IMG/VR virus record: IMGVR_UViG_3300005253_000186
Span: 20,458-84,457 of that record
Direction: 5' to 3' (one strand)
Source: a virus
Length of the DNA: 64,000 nucleotides
Shown one piece after another: positions 15,038 to 22,295 of this stretch. Each line of letters starts with the position of its first letter. The first letter of the stretch is position 1. The notes under the pieces were generated by a model. It was not told the origin of the DNA and did not search any database. It saw only the letters and a program-made list of their open reading frames with translations. The position numbers and the translations under genes were made by a program.

Positions 15038-15191
15038 CTTGCCCTCCTTTCTTCGGGTTTATATATAGAGGTCCGTCGAGCCTTTTCTCGCGTCGGCAAA
15101 GCATCGTCCGCGGTCCACGTCCCGGTTCGGGGGCTGCCTTTTTACAGGGCCCGCAGGCTACGTCTTTTTTCAGTTCCGGCCGGACCTCAAT
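15003..15191 (-). CDS. possible small CxxC protein with ATT start
   Basis: An open frame of 62 codons bridges the gap between the zinc-ribbon gene at 15187 and the HNH gene. The only start well placed behind GGAGGAG is ATT at 15189-15191. Product has CGPCKKA and a basic, proline-rich body. It overlaps the HNH start by 35 bases. A non-coding leader for the HNH gene is the alternative. Confidence 0.35.
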   Translation of the reverse strand: MEVRPELKKDVACGPCKKAAPEPGRGPRTMLCRREKRLDGPLYINPKKGGQDETPGRTRAHS

Positions 15192-15462
15192 GTGTCGGTT
15201 CTCCTCCGCAGCCTCCGTCTCCGATGTTCTTGCGATACCACTTGGCAAATTCATCATAGTTGATCCAGTGCACATAATCATGCTTGCACTTGGGGCAGAC
15301 AGTCTGCCCGGGGCCACCTTCCGTAATGTACTCCACGGGATCAGTGTCTGGCTTTGGCAGGATCCGGTAGTCTTCCCATTTGAATTTACAGTCGTAGCAC
15401 TCGTACCAGCAAGGCGGAAATGTCTTCTGGGTCTGCTGTTTCGCCCTCTTTCTCTTAGCCAT
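15187..15462 (-). CDS. zinc-ribbon protein
   Basis: 91 residues from the ATG in a TAATG junction with the upstream gene. Basic N-terminus MAKRKRAKQQ, then CYDC and CPKC, a zinc ribbon, and an aromatic segment (HDYVHWINYDEFAKWY). Probably nucleic-acid or protein binding. Confidence 0.75.
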   Translation of the reverse strand: MAKRKRAKQQTQKTFPPCWYECYDCKFKWEDYRILPKPDTDPVEYITEGGPGQTVCPKCKHDYVHWINYDEFAKWYRKNIGDGGCGGEPTH

Positions 15463-15674
15463 TACTCGGCGTCGTGTATTGGTGCGCCGCCACACGCCAT
15501 GGATATTACTCGCTGGGTCATGACTTGAATATCAATCTTCTCGCTCGAATTTGTCAGATGGTGTTGCAGCAAGTCGTAGATTCTGCCGAACTCGTCTCCT
15601 GGATCATCTTTTGGGGTTCCATGGTCTTCGAATTGAAACATAGTCGTTTTTTCGACAATTACTTCGATCTTCAT
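15462..15674 (-). CDS. hypothetical small protein
   Basis: 70 residues after CAGGGAGATAAT. Beta-strand N-terminus MKIEVIVEKT, acidic middle. Translationally coupled to the next gene (TAATG). Lies just downstream of tRNA-Leu(TAA). Confidence 0.7.
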   Translation of the reverse strand: MKIEVIVEKTTMFQFEDHGTPKDDPGDEFGRIYDLLQHHLTNSSEKIDIQVMTQRVISMACGGAPIHDAE

Positions 15675-15694
15675 ATTATCTCCCTGGACGTGGT

Positions 15695-15779
15695 TGGTGA
15701 GGGCGGTGGGATTCGAACCCACAAGGCCGAAGCCAGCCGGTCTTAAACCGGCCGTGTCTGCCAATTGCACCACGCCCCC
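15695..15779 (-). tRNA. tRNA-Leu(TAA)
   Basis: Class II. Acceptor GGGGGCG; stem GCCGG/CCGGC with loop TTTAAGA; variable arm GGCTTCGGCC; CCA encoded. Confidence 0.95.
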
Positions 15780-15798
15780 AGCGTCTTTGCCTGTTAGA

Positions 15799-15987
15799 CT
15801 ACTGGCCCTTCTTTCCAGTGGCTTCCGTCGTGTGCGTTGTAAACAAGTGAGCCTCAACCGCCGAAATCGCTTGGTGCTGCTCCTTCATCATGTCAATGAG
15901 AGTCTCGTCTCCATCCGTAAGGCTCTCGTCCAGAGCGTTCTCGCGAGCGAGATCCAGGACGACTGCCAAAGCTTCTTCAAAGGTCAT
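15799..15987 (-). CDS. hypothetical small acidic protein
   Basis: 62 residues after AAGGAGATTGCG; helical and acidic (ENALDESLTDGDETLIDMM), with a His-rich end. Between tRNA-Tyr and tRNA-Leu(TAA). Unknown. Confidence 0.65.
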   Translation of the reverse strand: MTFEEALAVVLDLARENALDESLTDGDETLIDMMKEQHQAISAVEAHLFTTHTTEATGKKGQ

Positions 15988-16010
15988 CGCAATCTCCTTA
16001 TGGTTAAAAA

Positions 16011-16094
16011 TGGTGGGGCGAGACGGAGTCGAACCGCCAAAGCCGAAGCGTCTCGTTTACAGCGAGGTGGGCTCTCCACATGCCCAGTCGCCCC
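16011..16094 (-). tRNA. tRNA-Tyr(GTA)
   Basis: Acceptor GGGGCGA; loop CTGTAAA; Tyr-type variable arm GACGCTTCGGC; CCA encoded. Confidence 0.95.
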
Positions 16095-16396
16095 ATGAAG
16101 CCCAGGAGGGTCGTAGCATCTACCCGGCAAGCAAGCCGGTGCACATCACCCCAATACGGGCAGACGAGCTGTAGGCTGCCCCCTGGACTTCGGTTTGGGT
16201 GGCCTCCGGGTCATAGCATCGCTTCCACTGGTTTCCCTCGCCGGGAAGAGCTTCTGCGGCTACCCTTCGGCCATAGTTAATAAGTAACAGTCTCGGGATC
16301 ATGGCATCGCGGCATTGGACCTTTCAAGGATCCAATGTTACCCTGGCTCCACGGGGTACAATTCCCGTTGCCTGGCGGCTCCCCCGAGACTGTATC
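16095..16396 (-). ncRNA. structured non-coding RNA region between two tRNAs
   Basis: 302 bases with no credible reading frame. Outer arms at 16287-16297 and 16383-16393 form a perfect 11-bp stem (CAGTCTCGGG core) enclosing two internal hairpins (CATTGGA/TCCAATG and ACGGG/CCCGT). Downstream the 16100-16286 part holds further hairpins (CCGGC-AAGCAA-GCCGG, GGGCAG/CTGCCC). The element GGGTCRTAGCATC (plus-strand sense) occurs three times, at 16108, 16208 and 16295, about 90-100 bases apart. It is probably transcribed with the flanking tRNAs. Confidence 0.55.
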
Positions 16397-16475
16397 TGGT
16401 GTCCATGGAGGGAGTCGAACCCTCAAAATCTCCTGCCCCTCAAGCAGGCGGCTTTGCCAGTTTGCCCACACGGAC
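16397..16475 (-). tRNA. tRNA-Leu(GAG)
   Basis: Acceptor GTCCGTG pairs CATGGAC; loop TTGAGGG; CCA encoded. The variable region is short, unlike typical bacterial tRNA-Leu. Confidence 0.9.
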
Positions 16476-16504
16476 ATTCTTTCTCCAACTAGACGAAGTG
16501 GCTT

Positions 16505-16957
16505 TTATTCGACCGTGATTGAAAAGACACAAGGGTCGCTTTCATTCCCTTGGCTGTCTATTAAAATGACCGTGACAGAAGGGTCGGCGGCGTGTAGCCA
16601 TGGATCATAGCCATTCTGCACCCAAATTAAATCGCCAGAGTCAATATCAACAGATGGCCAGTTGTCGAACATTGGCACAGTAACGTTCACTATAAATTCA
16701 GTACCACCTTGAATATTTGTGGCCCATCCAGGAATAATATAAACTGGGCTAGTTGCGCTCTGTGCGACTGTAATATCGCCTCCGCAGGTGAATGCTGGAG
16801 TTCCTGGTTCCGGAGTTGGCTCCGGTTCGGGGGCTGGGCCTGGGGCTGAAGGTTTTTGATGTGAATGACTATCCCACGGAGGATGTGCTAAGGGATATTT
16901 CTCACAACCAGTGAGAAGCACAAATCCGATTAACATCGTTAGCGTTTTCATTCTCAT
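16505..16957 (-). CDS. putative lipoprotein with Pro/Glu linker
   Basis: 150 residues. Signal peptide with lipobox LTGC (Cys at residue 18) after MKTLTMLIGFVL, then a PEPEPTPEP spacer and a beta-sandwich-like domain with a Cys pair (FTCGG and DPCVFSITV). Likely lipidated and exposed at the host envelope; phage lipoproteins of this kind can act in superinfection exclusion or host-surface modification (inference). More AT-rich than its neighbours, suggesting recent acquisition. Confidence 0.75.
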   Translation of the reverse strand: MRMKTLTMLIGFVLLTGCEKYPLAHPPWDSHSHQKPSAPGPAPEPEPTPEPGTPAFTCGGDITVAQSATSPVYIIPGWATNIQGGTEFIVNVTVPMFDNWPSVDIDSGDLIWVQNGYDPWLHAADPSVTVILIDSQGNESDPCVFSITVE

Positions 16958-17012
16958 CTTTTTTCCTTAGGCTGGTGGCCAGGCTAATCTAGGGACGGCT
17001 TCGCCACACCCG

Positions 17013-17273
17013 CTACTTATCGTCTTCATCGTCCAGTGCCGCAAATAGTTCTGCCCATGGACCGTCTGCCGGCAGGATCATGATTATCGGGACTTCTGAT
17101 TCACGAAGTGTGCCGTCCGGATCGATACCCTTTGCCTCCGATGTTACCATTTCTTGGGCAACGACCGTGTCTGTGTAAAGGAACTGGTCGTCTGAATCGT
17201 GCCCGCATGGCACGCTGACCTCAAGATCCTGGTCGTACTTTGACAGTAAGCTGATAAGAGCTTTGACTTTCAT
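17013..17273 (-). CDS. hypothetical protein (acidic)
   Basis: 86 residues. N-terminus MKVKALISLLSKYDQDLEV resembles small phage/bacterial proteins that begin KVxxLIxxLxxxxxDxEV, with an acidic tail. GGTATAAG lies 20 bases upstream, and CCAGGAGG precedes the ATG. Confidence 0.75.
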   Translation of the reverse strand: MKVKALISLLSKYDQDLEVSVPCGHDSDDQFLYTDTVVAQEMVTSEAKGIDPDGTLRESEVPIIMILPADGPWAELFAALDDEDDK

Positions 17274-17292
17274 GTGAAATCCTCCTGGTGAT

Positions 17293-17300
17293 CTTATACC
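17293..17300 (-). promoter_or_regulatory. GGTATAAG promoter motif
   Basis: In the 34-base gap between tRNA-Ile(TAT) and the gene at 17273. Confidence 0.65.
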
Positions 17301-17307
17301 AGGAACA

Positions 17308-17383
17308 TGGTCCGGCAGGGTGGAATCGAACCACCGACCTGTCGCTTATAAGACGACCGCTCTTACCCCTGAGCTACTGCCGG
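17308..17383 (-). tRNA. tRNA-Ile(TAT)
   Basis: Acceptor CCGGCAG/CTGCCGG; stem GTCGT/GCGAC with loop CTTATAA; CCA encoded. Reads ATA. The upstream CDS ends inside its D-loop. Confidence 0.9.
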
Positions 17384-17788
17384 ATCCTTTCGAGCCCAAT
17401 GTTGCCACGCCTTGCCATTTAGATCGTCATCCTGAGATGCGATCATCAAGTATCCGACAACATAACTGATAAATGTGTCTGGTTCAATGTACGTCCCCTG
17501 GAATCTTCTTGATGGATATGGGCAGTTGCCCGCACCCACAGGGTGCCCGTCCCAGAGGATATTGGTCCCGCATTCTGGACAATATCGACTGGCGCTAGGG
17601 AGAAAAGGTGTCTTCCCATAGACCAAGTCGCCGGAAGCTCCCTCTAGGCCCCCGTTCCCATTTGGCCTAATGTCTTCAGTGACGATGCATCTTGGCCGGA
17701 GGCATTTTGGACAGAGGACGATGGACCCGGCCGGGATGGAGTTCCTTTTACCATGCTGCAAACCGGCTAGGCTAACCGTCTTGATCAC
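17363..17788 (-). CDS. zinc-binding hypothetical protein
   Basis: 141 residues from a GTG that overlaps the upstream stop (GGGGTGA). Zinc pairs CPKC and CPEC are about 50 residues apart. The C-terminus (ARKDPAVAQG) is encoded by the first 21 bases of tRNA-Ile(TAT). An ATG further upstream (17836) would overlap the previous gene by 52 bases and lacks a ribosome site. Confidence 0.65.
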   Translation of the reverse strand: MIKTVSLAGLQHGKRNSIPAGSIVLCPKCLRPRCIVTEDIRPNGNGGLEGASGDLVYGKTPFLPSASRYCPECGTNILWDGHPVGAGNCPYPSRRFQGTYIEPDTFISYVVGYLMIASQDDDLNGKAWQHWARKDPAVAQG

Positions 17789-18180
17789 CCCAAGTACTTC
17801 GAGTTCGAGGCAGACCAGGCTTCCTTCCAGCCCCACTGATCCTGGACATACTCGCGGAACTGGTTGTCACTGAGCTTGATCTCGTCATCCGATGACATTT
17901 TGAGCATCTGGATGATTCTTTCGTACTCCTCGGTGTGGTCCTCGGGCTCCTCGAACAGGACGTTTGTGATTGCCTGGGTGTGGCGATGGCCATGTCCACG
18001 GTCCGCCTTGACGGTAGTGAGATCGCCCTCTTTTGCGCCCGCCGCTACCTTGTCGGCTTCTTCGGCGACTTCCTTGAGCCATCCCTTGCGGGCCTTCTTG
18101 AAGTCCTCTCCGTGCTTATCGCGGTTCTCGGTCAGCTTTTCAAGAAGATCATACTTCTTGAAGTTCATTGAGAAACTCAT
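17785..18180 (-). CDS. hypothetical charged helical protein
   Basis: 131 residues, almost all helix-forming and charged, with HGHRHTQ in the middle. Could be a structural or regulatory adaptor; not recognised. Overlaps the neighbours by 4 bases. Confidence 0.7.
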   Translation of the reverse strand: MSFSMNFKKYDLLEKLTENRDKHGEDFKKARKGWLKEVAEEADKVAAGAKEGDLTTVKADRGHGHRHTQAITNVLFEEPEDHTEEYERIIQMLKMSSDDEIKLSDNQFREYVQDQWGWKEAWSASNSKYLG

Positions 18181-18377
18181 CTGCTTACTCCCTTTTGTTT
18201 GTATTGGTTTTTGCGGTGGCGCTTCCAGGAGCGATCTTCAATATCGCTGCGCCATTGATCATCCCAGGCCGTCGGTATCATCCTGGGGGTCCTCTTGCCT
18301 CGGACAGGCCAGTCCTGATTTGCCGCTCGTTCCTGATGAGTCCGAGGGTACTTCAGCATATCCTTGATTCTTCCCAT
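18177..18377 (-). CDS. hypothetical basic small protein
   Basis: 66 residues, Arg/Lys/Trp-rich. Its ribosome site AGGAGG lies inside a long hairpin (18382-18412), suggesting translational control. First gene downstream of tRNA-Arg(TCT). Confidence 0.7.
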   Translation of the reverse strand: MGRIKDMLKYPRTHQERAANQDWPVRGKRTPRMIPTAWDDQWRSDIEDRSWKRHRKNQYKQKGVSR

Positions 18378-18381
18378 GGTT

Positions 18382-18412
18382 CATCCTCCTAGTGTGGTCA
18401 CTAGGGAGGATG
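18382..18412 (-). promoter_or_regulatory. hairpin sequestering a ribosome site
   Basis: Minus-strand CATCCTCC-CTAGTG pairs with CACTAG-GAGGATG around an ACCA loop, so the AGGAGG of the gene at 18377 is fully base-paired. No U-run follows, so it is not a terminator. Confidence 0.6.
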
Positions 18413-18443
18413 GGCTGATTCAAACATCACAGTCTCCTTGAGT

Positions 18444-18520
18444 TGGTACTCCCGGCAGGATTCGAACCTGCAATTAACTGCTTTAGAAGAGCAGCGCCTT
18501 TCCTATTAGACCACGGGAGC
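18444..18520 (-). tRNA. tRNA-Arg(TCT)
   Basis: Acceptor GCTCCCG; stem CTGCT/AGCAG with loop CTTCTAA; CCA encoded. Reads AGA. Confidence 0.95.
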
Positions 18521-18533
18521 TACTATTTTTCTA

Positions 18534-18839
18534 TCACGAACAGACGAATCTTATGACCGACACGTCCTCGGGTAGTTGTGTCGTGTCGACCTCGAAACCC
18601 GTCGATTCTTTCTCGCTGTACTTCTTCAGCCATGGCGGGAGCTCTTTTTTCTCCGCACACTGCGACCAGCACCCCGCCTCCACCCCTGATTCGTCGGGTG
18701 GCTCTCTATTGAAGAACTTGTCGACTTCCTTGGGCGGCTCGATTCCGGCCTCTTCACACGAATCCCAGACGGCTTTCATCTTCTTCCACTTCTCGTTGGG
18801 TGGCTTAAACGCCTCAACATGCATCGACATTATTCCCAT
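18534..18839 (-). CDS. hypothetical protein
   Basis: 101 residues, with CEEAG and CWSQCAEKK cysteines and many prolines. Overlaps the AAA+ gene end by one base, so it may be coupled to that ATPase. Unknown. Confidence 0.7.
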   Translation of the reverse strand: MGIMSMHVEAFKPPNEKWKKMKAVWDSCEEAGIEPPKEVDKFFNREPPDESGVEAGCWSQCAEKKELPPWLKKYSEKESTGFEVDTTQLPEDVSVIRFVCS

Positions 18840-19978
18840 CAGCGTCTCCCTCTCGATTCTGTTGGTCTCGCAACAGTGTTTTCTCTGCGCGGGCCGCGGA
18901 GTTGGTTACCGGACTGGAACCCGGTTGTCCGATTGGTTCCGAGATGCTGGGACTCGTTTTTGTCTTCGGCAATATCATAGATCTCGGCGATGCTGAACCT
19001 GTCCCCCCTGAAGTCCCCATCACCCGTCCAGGTCTTCTTGCTGTTTATCTTGGAAGCAAGGTCCATCGCCTGAGCCCGATTCAACTTGACGAACGCCCTG
19101 TTAGCGTAGCACCGCCCAGGACGGATTAGGGCCTCGTCGATCTCGTTCATAGACAGGTTTGTGGTCATGATGATCTTCTTGTCGTCGCAGCGAATGAATC
19201 CATCTGACGCGGACAGGAACTTGTGCATCAGATTATTGCCTTCTTTCCGCGGAGCCAGGAAGGCATCAATATCCTCCAGGATCATGAACTTGTGGTCGCC
19301 AACCATGAACGAGATGAAGAATGACTCCTGGGTCTCTAAAAGATTCATGTCTGACGTGTACATTACGCCTGCTTCACCATCGTTCATCAAGGCGTACTTC
19401 ATGACAATGTATCGGATCAGGCGGCTCTTCCCGGTCCCGGGAGGCCCAGTGAGGATCATGATTGGACTCTTGCTTCTGAAGTATCCGCTTATGAACGCAT
19501 CGAGATCGTCGATCTCGGGATATGCTTCTGGATGGACCTTCTCCTTGATGATCTCCGTCAGTTCGTGTGAGTCCATGCCGTTGCGTCCCATGAAGTACCA
19601 GTAGACCGAGGCCTGGACAATCCCTTCGAGATTAGCGACATGGTCCTTGAACACCTCTCTGACCGACTTCCTGATCCCCTCGCAACTGTCGATATTGCAG
19701 TAGATGGTGAAATAGAGTTCTGTCAGCCCGTCTGTGTGCCTGACACTCGTCTGCATGATGTAGTCTTTGCAGAGCCACTGAAGGTCTTCTCCATCGAATA
19801 CGGGCTCGCCCATTGTTCTGACAATCTTGTCGATGGATTCTGAAGAAATGTTCTTGAGAATAATACTGAAGCTGTCGCTCTGGTTGATCTTGTTTGTCTT
19901 GACGAAATCACCGATCGTCTCGTTCCCGATGTTGCTCATCACATATGCTATGAGCTCGCCCTGGTTCATATTGATCAT
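18839..19978 (-). CDS. AAA+ ATPase
   Basis: 379 residues. The AAA+ core spans about 165-315: Walker A GPPGTGKS (178-185), Walker B FMILEDIDAF (231-240), sensor-1 TTN (272-274) and an arginine motif ALIRPGRC (283-290), typical of the CDC48/BCS1-like classical AAA clade. The first ~150 residues are a separate helical domain, probably for substrate recruitment. The C-terminus is Arg/Ser/Thr-rich and disordered. Likely a remodelling ATPase (protein complexes or nucleoprotein). No protease domain is attached. Ends at the start of the gene at 18839. Confidence 0.92.
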   Translation of the reverse strand: MINMNQGELIAYVMSNIGNETIGDFVKTNKINQSDSFSIILKNISSESIDKIVRTMGEPVFDGEDLQWLCKDYIMQTSVRHTDGLTELYFTIYCNIDSCEGIRKSVREVFKDHVANLEGIVQASVYWYFMGRNGMDSHELTEIIKEKVHPEAYPEIDDLDAFISGYFRSKSPIMILTGPPGTGKSRLIRYIVMKYALMNDGEAGVMYTSDMNLLETQESFFISFMVGDHKFMILEDIDAFLAPRKEGNNLMHKFLSASDGFIRCDDKKIIMTTNLSMNEIDEALIRPGRCYANRAFVKLNRAQAMDLASKINSKKTWTGDGDFRGDRFSIAEIYDIAEDKNESQHLGTNRTTGFQSGNQLRGPRRENTVARPTESRGRR

Positions 19979-20001
19979 ACGTTGCTTTCTCCCTGAAAGA
20001 T

Positions 20002-20078
20002 TGGTGGGCGCGGCGAGATTTGAACTCGCAACATCCTGTTCTTGAAACAGGCGACTCTGCCAGTTGGTCTACGCACCC
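20002..20078 (-). tRNA. tRNA-Leu(CAA), short variable loop
   Basis: Acceptor GGGTGCG/CGCGCCC; stem CCTGT/ACAGG with loop TTCAAGA; CCA encoded. Its five-base variable loop makes it class I, atypical for leucine. The GGTATAAG motif overlaps its first base. Confidence 0.85.
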
Positions 20079-20085
20079 TTATACC
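20078..20085 (-). promoter_or_regulatory. GGTATAAG motif at a tRNA 5' end
   Basis: The last G of GGTATAAG is base 1 of tRNA-Leu(CAA), so it cannot be a normal promoter for that tRNA. The same arrangement occurs at 27743. It could be chance, because the TAA is also the stop of the upstream gene. Confidence 0.3.
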
Positions 20086-20405
20086 GCATGTGCCACGTTT
20101 CTGTTATTGACCTCATCGAGGAGTTCCTTGGCCGACTCTCTGTCCAGGCCGCAGTTCGTTAAGGCGCGGACAACTTCTTGCTCTGGATAATATTCTCTCT
20201 CTTGGCCCGCGAGCATGGCATACCCGCCGAAGATGGCGTTATCCTTGTCGTTGGCCTTGCCCAGGACGCAAGCAATTGGCGCAAGTCCAAACATCATGAG
20301 GTCGAAGCACCACGTGAAGTGAATGATCGGGATCGTGGCGGACACTATATCGTCATCTTCCAATCCAATGAAACTAACCCGGACGGGCTCTATGTCCCTG
20401 AGCAT
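20079..20405 (-). CDS. hypothetical protein
   Basis: 108 residues; hydrophobic central segment (IPIIHFTWCFDLMMFGLAPIACVLG) may be a membrane hairpin, followed by a UBA-like helical C-terminus (EQEVVRALTNCGLDRESAKELL). Its TAA stop immediately precedes tRNA-Leu(CAA). Confidence 0.7.
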   Translation of the reverse strand: MLRDIEPVRVSFIGLEDDDIVSATIPIIHFTWCFDLMMFGLAPIACVLGKANDKDNAIFGGYAMLAGQEREYYPEQEVVRALTNCGLDRESAKELLDEVNNRNVAHAV

Positions 20406-20422
20406 CGCGTCTCCTAAAATAT

Positions 20423-20497
20423 TGGTGGGCCCCCTCGGAGTTGCACCGAGATCAGCTCGATTAAAAGTCGAGAGTAATACTGTTATACTAGAGACCC
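20423..20497 (-). tRNA. tRNA-Lys(TTT)
   Basis: Acceptor GGGTCTC/GGGGCCC; loop CTTTTAA; CCA encoded. The TAG stop of the upstream gene ends on its first base. Confidence 0.93.
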
Positions 20498-20688
20498 TAA
20501 TTGAAGAGGTTTTCGTTGGGTCCTTTCATCTTTTTCCTGGAGCACTTCTGGGAGCAGTAGACCCTTCTGAACCATTCCCTCCCGCCGAGTTTCCTCCCGT
20601 TCTTCATATGGGGCCAGGGGAACTCCCTTTTGCAGGCCGGGCAGATCTTTGTGTCTGGAAGATTGGAGAATGGATTTTCCTTGGCCAT
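20497..20688 (-). CDS. DUF2256-like zinc-finger protein
   Basis: 63 residues. CPAC followed by REFPWPHM, then VYCSQKCSRKK, closely matching the small DUF2256 pattern (K-x-C-x-x-C-x-[RK]-x-F-x-W then YCS-x-x-C). Structural zinc finger of unknown role. Stop codon shares its last base with tRNA-Lys(TTT). Confidence 0.75.
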   Translation of the reverse strand: MAKENPFSNLPDTKICPACKREFPWPHMKNGRKLGGREWFRRVYCSQKCSRKKMKGPNENLFN

Positions 20689-20707
20689 GGCTGCTCCCTG
20701 GAATGAT

Positions 20708-20784
20708 TGGTTGGGCGGCTGAGGATTGAACTCAGGCTTCCAGCTTATCGGACTGGCGTGCAGAAACCACTACACTACCGCCCA
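20708..20784 (-). tRNA. tRNA-Ile(GAT)-like, C33
   Basis: Acceptor TGGGCGG/CCGCCCA; stem CCAGT/GCTGG; loop CCGATAA, giving anticodon GAT with C instead of the conserved T at position 33; CCA encoded. Isotype read from the anticodon only. Confidence 0.75.
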
Positions 20785-21104
20785 GCTTCTTTCATCTTTA
20801 GCTCCACAAGCATTGTAGTGATAGAGACGAGATTTGCAAATTGTTGATCGGCATGCCCGCGAACTTCTTCTCTGATCTCCCGCATGACCGCACGCCACCA
20901 GGACATGCCGTTTCGCCGGCGCCAGCGCTTCTTGATCTTCCACTCCCAGTGGACCCTTTTCCTCTTGAACTGGCGCCTTTGCTGTCCGGGAAGCCTTACG
21001 ACAGGCCCAAGAACCAGTCGAATGGGCCTCTGCACCAGGGCGAACCTGATGAAGTTATTGATCCTCCACTCCAGGATCAGCCTGTCGAACGCCGAGTTCC
21101 TCAT
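20775..21104 (-). CDS. hypothetical highly basic protein
   Basis: 109 residues from the ATG inside the upstream gene's 3' end; a weak ribosome site makes the start uncertain. Arg/Lys/Trp-rich (RWRRRNGMSWWRAVMREIREE). The stop TAG is tRNA bases 8-10 of tRNA-Ile(GAT). Possibly RNA-binding. Confidence 0.6.
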   Translation of the reverse strand: MRNSAFDRLILEWRINNFIRFALVQRPIRLVLGPVVRLPGQQRRQFKRKRVHWEWKIKKRWRRRNGMSWWRAVMREIREEVRGHADQQFANLVSITTMLVELKMKEAGR

Positions 21105-21303
21105 CCATCTGACGCATGGCCTCTCGCATGCTGCCTCCGACTGCCCTGAAGTCATCGCCAATCTCCTCTCCGACTGATTTGCGTCTCTTGAGTTCGTTTT
21201 CGTGTTTCCGCAAGAGGCTTTTCATATTGGCCCTGAGCCCAGCGCCGCCAAAGTCCAGGAGCGAGCCCATGCCATGCAGAATGGCCCTTAATTTGGATCT
21301 CAT
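21055..21303 (-). CDS. hypothetical helical protein
   Basis: 82 residues, charged helix with a glycine-rich N-terminal loop. Start overlaps the upstream stop (ATGA). A GGTATAAG motif abuts its start codon. Confidence 0.65.
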   Translation of the reverse strand: MRSKLRAILHGMGSLLDFGGAGLRANMKSLLRKHENELKRRKSVGEEIGDDFRAVGGSMREAMRQMDEELGVRQADPGVEDQ

Positions 21304-21668
21304 CTTATACCCTCATAGTCAACGAAGAATCTCAGTCTGTGCCCAAGACTCGGGTCAAGGCTCCCCTCGCTACATGCGAAATGGGGAGGCATCTCAAAGA
21401 ACACCGCCGTGTTTTGGACGACGTACTTCTCGCACTCTGGGCATGACCAGCATGGCTGACCTTTGACGAGATGTAGCTGGTCTGGCGATCTTCCATCCAG
21501 CGTTGTGATGAACTGCCTCGGTATTCCATGATAGCCGGTGTATGGTTGGAGACTGGCTAAGTCCGCGGTCATCCGCCAAATCGGCATCTCGCAGTGGCCG
21601 CAAATGATGATCGAACCGGCGTAAATGTTAATTCCTCTGTGGATGCGGAACAGGGTTTGCTTCAGCAT
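21300..21668 (-). CDS. zinc-ribbon protein with C-terminal LG motif
   Basis: 122 residues. Zinc pairs CGHC and CPEC, then near the C-terminus SLGHRLRFFV, the same motif as in the other small zinc-ribbon clusters. Begins the third cluster. Just downstream of tRNA-Arg(CCG). Confidence 0.75.
   Translation of the reverse strand: MLKQTLFRIHRGINIYAGSIIICGHCEMPIWRMTADLASLQPYTGYHGIPRQFITTLDGRSPDQLHLVKGQPCWSCPECEKYVVQNTAVFFEMPPHFACSEGSLDPSLGHRLRFFVDYEGIR
21304..21311 (-). promoter_or_regulatory. GGTATAAG motif overlapping a CDS end
   Basis: Encodes the last codons (Gly-Ile-Arg) of the zinc-ribbon gene and lies one base before the next ATG. A promoter here would give a leaderless message; it may be incidental. 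Confidence 0.3.
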
Positions 21669-21684
21669 GATCCCTCCATAAAGC

Positions 21685-21761
21685 TGGCGTTCCCGGAAGG
21701 ACTCGAACCTTCAGTCTCTACCTCCGGAGGGTAGCGCCGTATCCAATTAGGCTACGGGAAC
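21685..21761 (-). tRNA. tRNA-Arg(CCG)
   Basis: Acceptor GTTCCCG/CGGGAAC; stem CTACC/GGTAG with loop CTCCGGA; CCA encoded. Only one base separates it from the next tRNA. Confidence 0.95.
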
Positions 21762-21762
21762 G

Positions 21763-21848
21763 TGGTGACCTCGGCAGGACTCGAACCTGCAATGGCTTTC
21801 GCCGCCGGATTAGGAATCCGGTTCCATCTCCTTTAGGATCACGAGGTC
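21763..21848 (-). tRNA. tRNA-Arg(CCT)
   Basis: Acceptor GACCTCG/CGAGGTC; stem CCGGA/TCCGG with loop TTCCTAA; an extended variable arm (CGGCGAAAGCC) unusual for arginine; CCA encoded. Confidence 0.92.
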
Positions 21849-21854
21849 AGAATA

Positions 21855-22295
21855 CTACGAGTACGGCAAACCTTTAGACCTACACTCATCGCGCCATCTT
21901 CGCCTGCGTTTGTTCACGCAGTCATTGCATTCATGCGCATACCCGTACCTCCTAGTGCGATTTCTGGAGAAGATCTTTTTGTCCCTGTAGGTCTTACACC
22001 TGCCGCACCAAAGCTGGTTTCCTTTCGGAGGCTTTGCTACCTCATCTGCTGTCTTCTTCCGATGGCAGATGAGGCACAGGATCTGGCACTTCGCCAGTTC
22101 CTTTCTGCGCTTAGCCTTTGACCAAGACCACACGCCGTGACTGACCTTTGTCACCCGGTCGATGTGATCCACGTTAAGGCCGTCCCAAGACCCGCACTGA
22201 GCGCAAGGACCGTTTTCTTCCAGCCATTCGCGCCGGGCCTTCGCAACCCGCTCGCGTTGGTACTTGCGTTGCTTCTCGGGATCTTTGTACGGCAT
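21855..22295 (-). CDS. HNH endonuclease with extra zinc ribbon
   Basis: 146 residues. HNH core: C31/C34 (CAQC), D43-H44, C74/C77 and H78 (CLICHRKK). A second ribbon follows (C97/C100, C123/C126). The N-terminus DPEKQRKYQRE is typical of phage HNH proteins. Next to two tRNA-Arg genes and a degenerate tRNA, consistent with tRNA-associated mobility. Confidence 0.9.
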   Translation of the reverse strand: MPYKDPEKQRKYQRERVAKARREWLEENGPCAQCGSWDGLNVDHIDRVTKVSHGVWSWSKAKRRKELAKCQILCLICHRKKTADEVAKPPKGNQLWCGRCKTYRDKKIFSRNRTRRYGYAHECNDCVNKRRRRWRDECRSKGLPYS

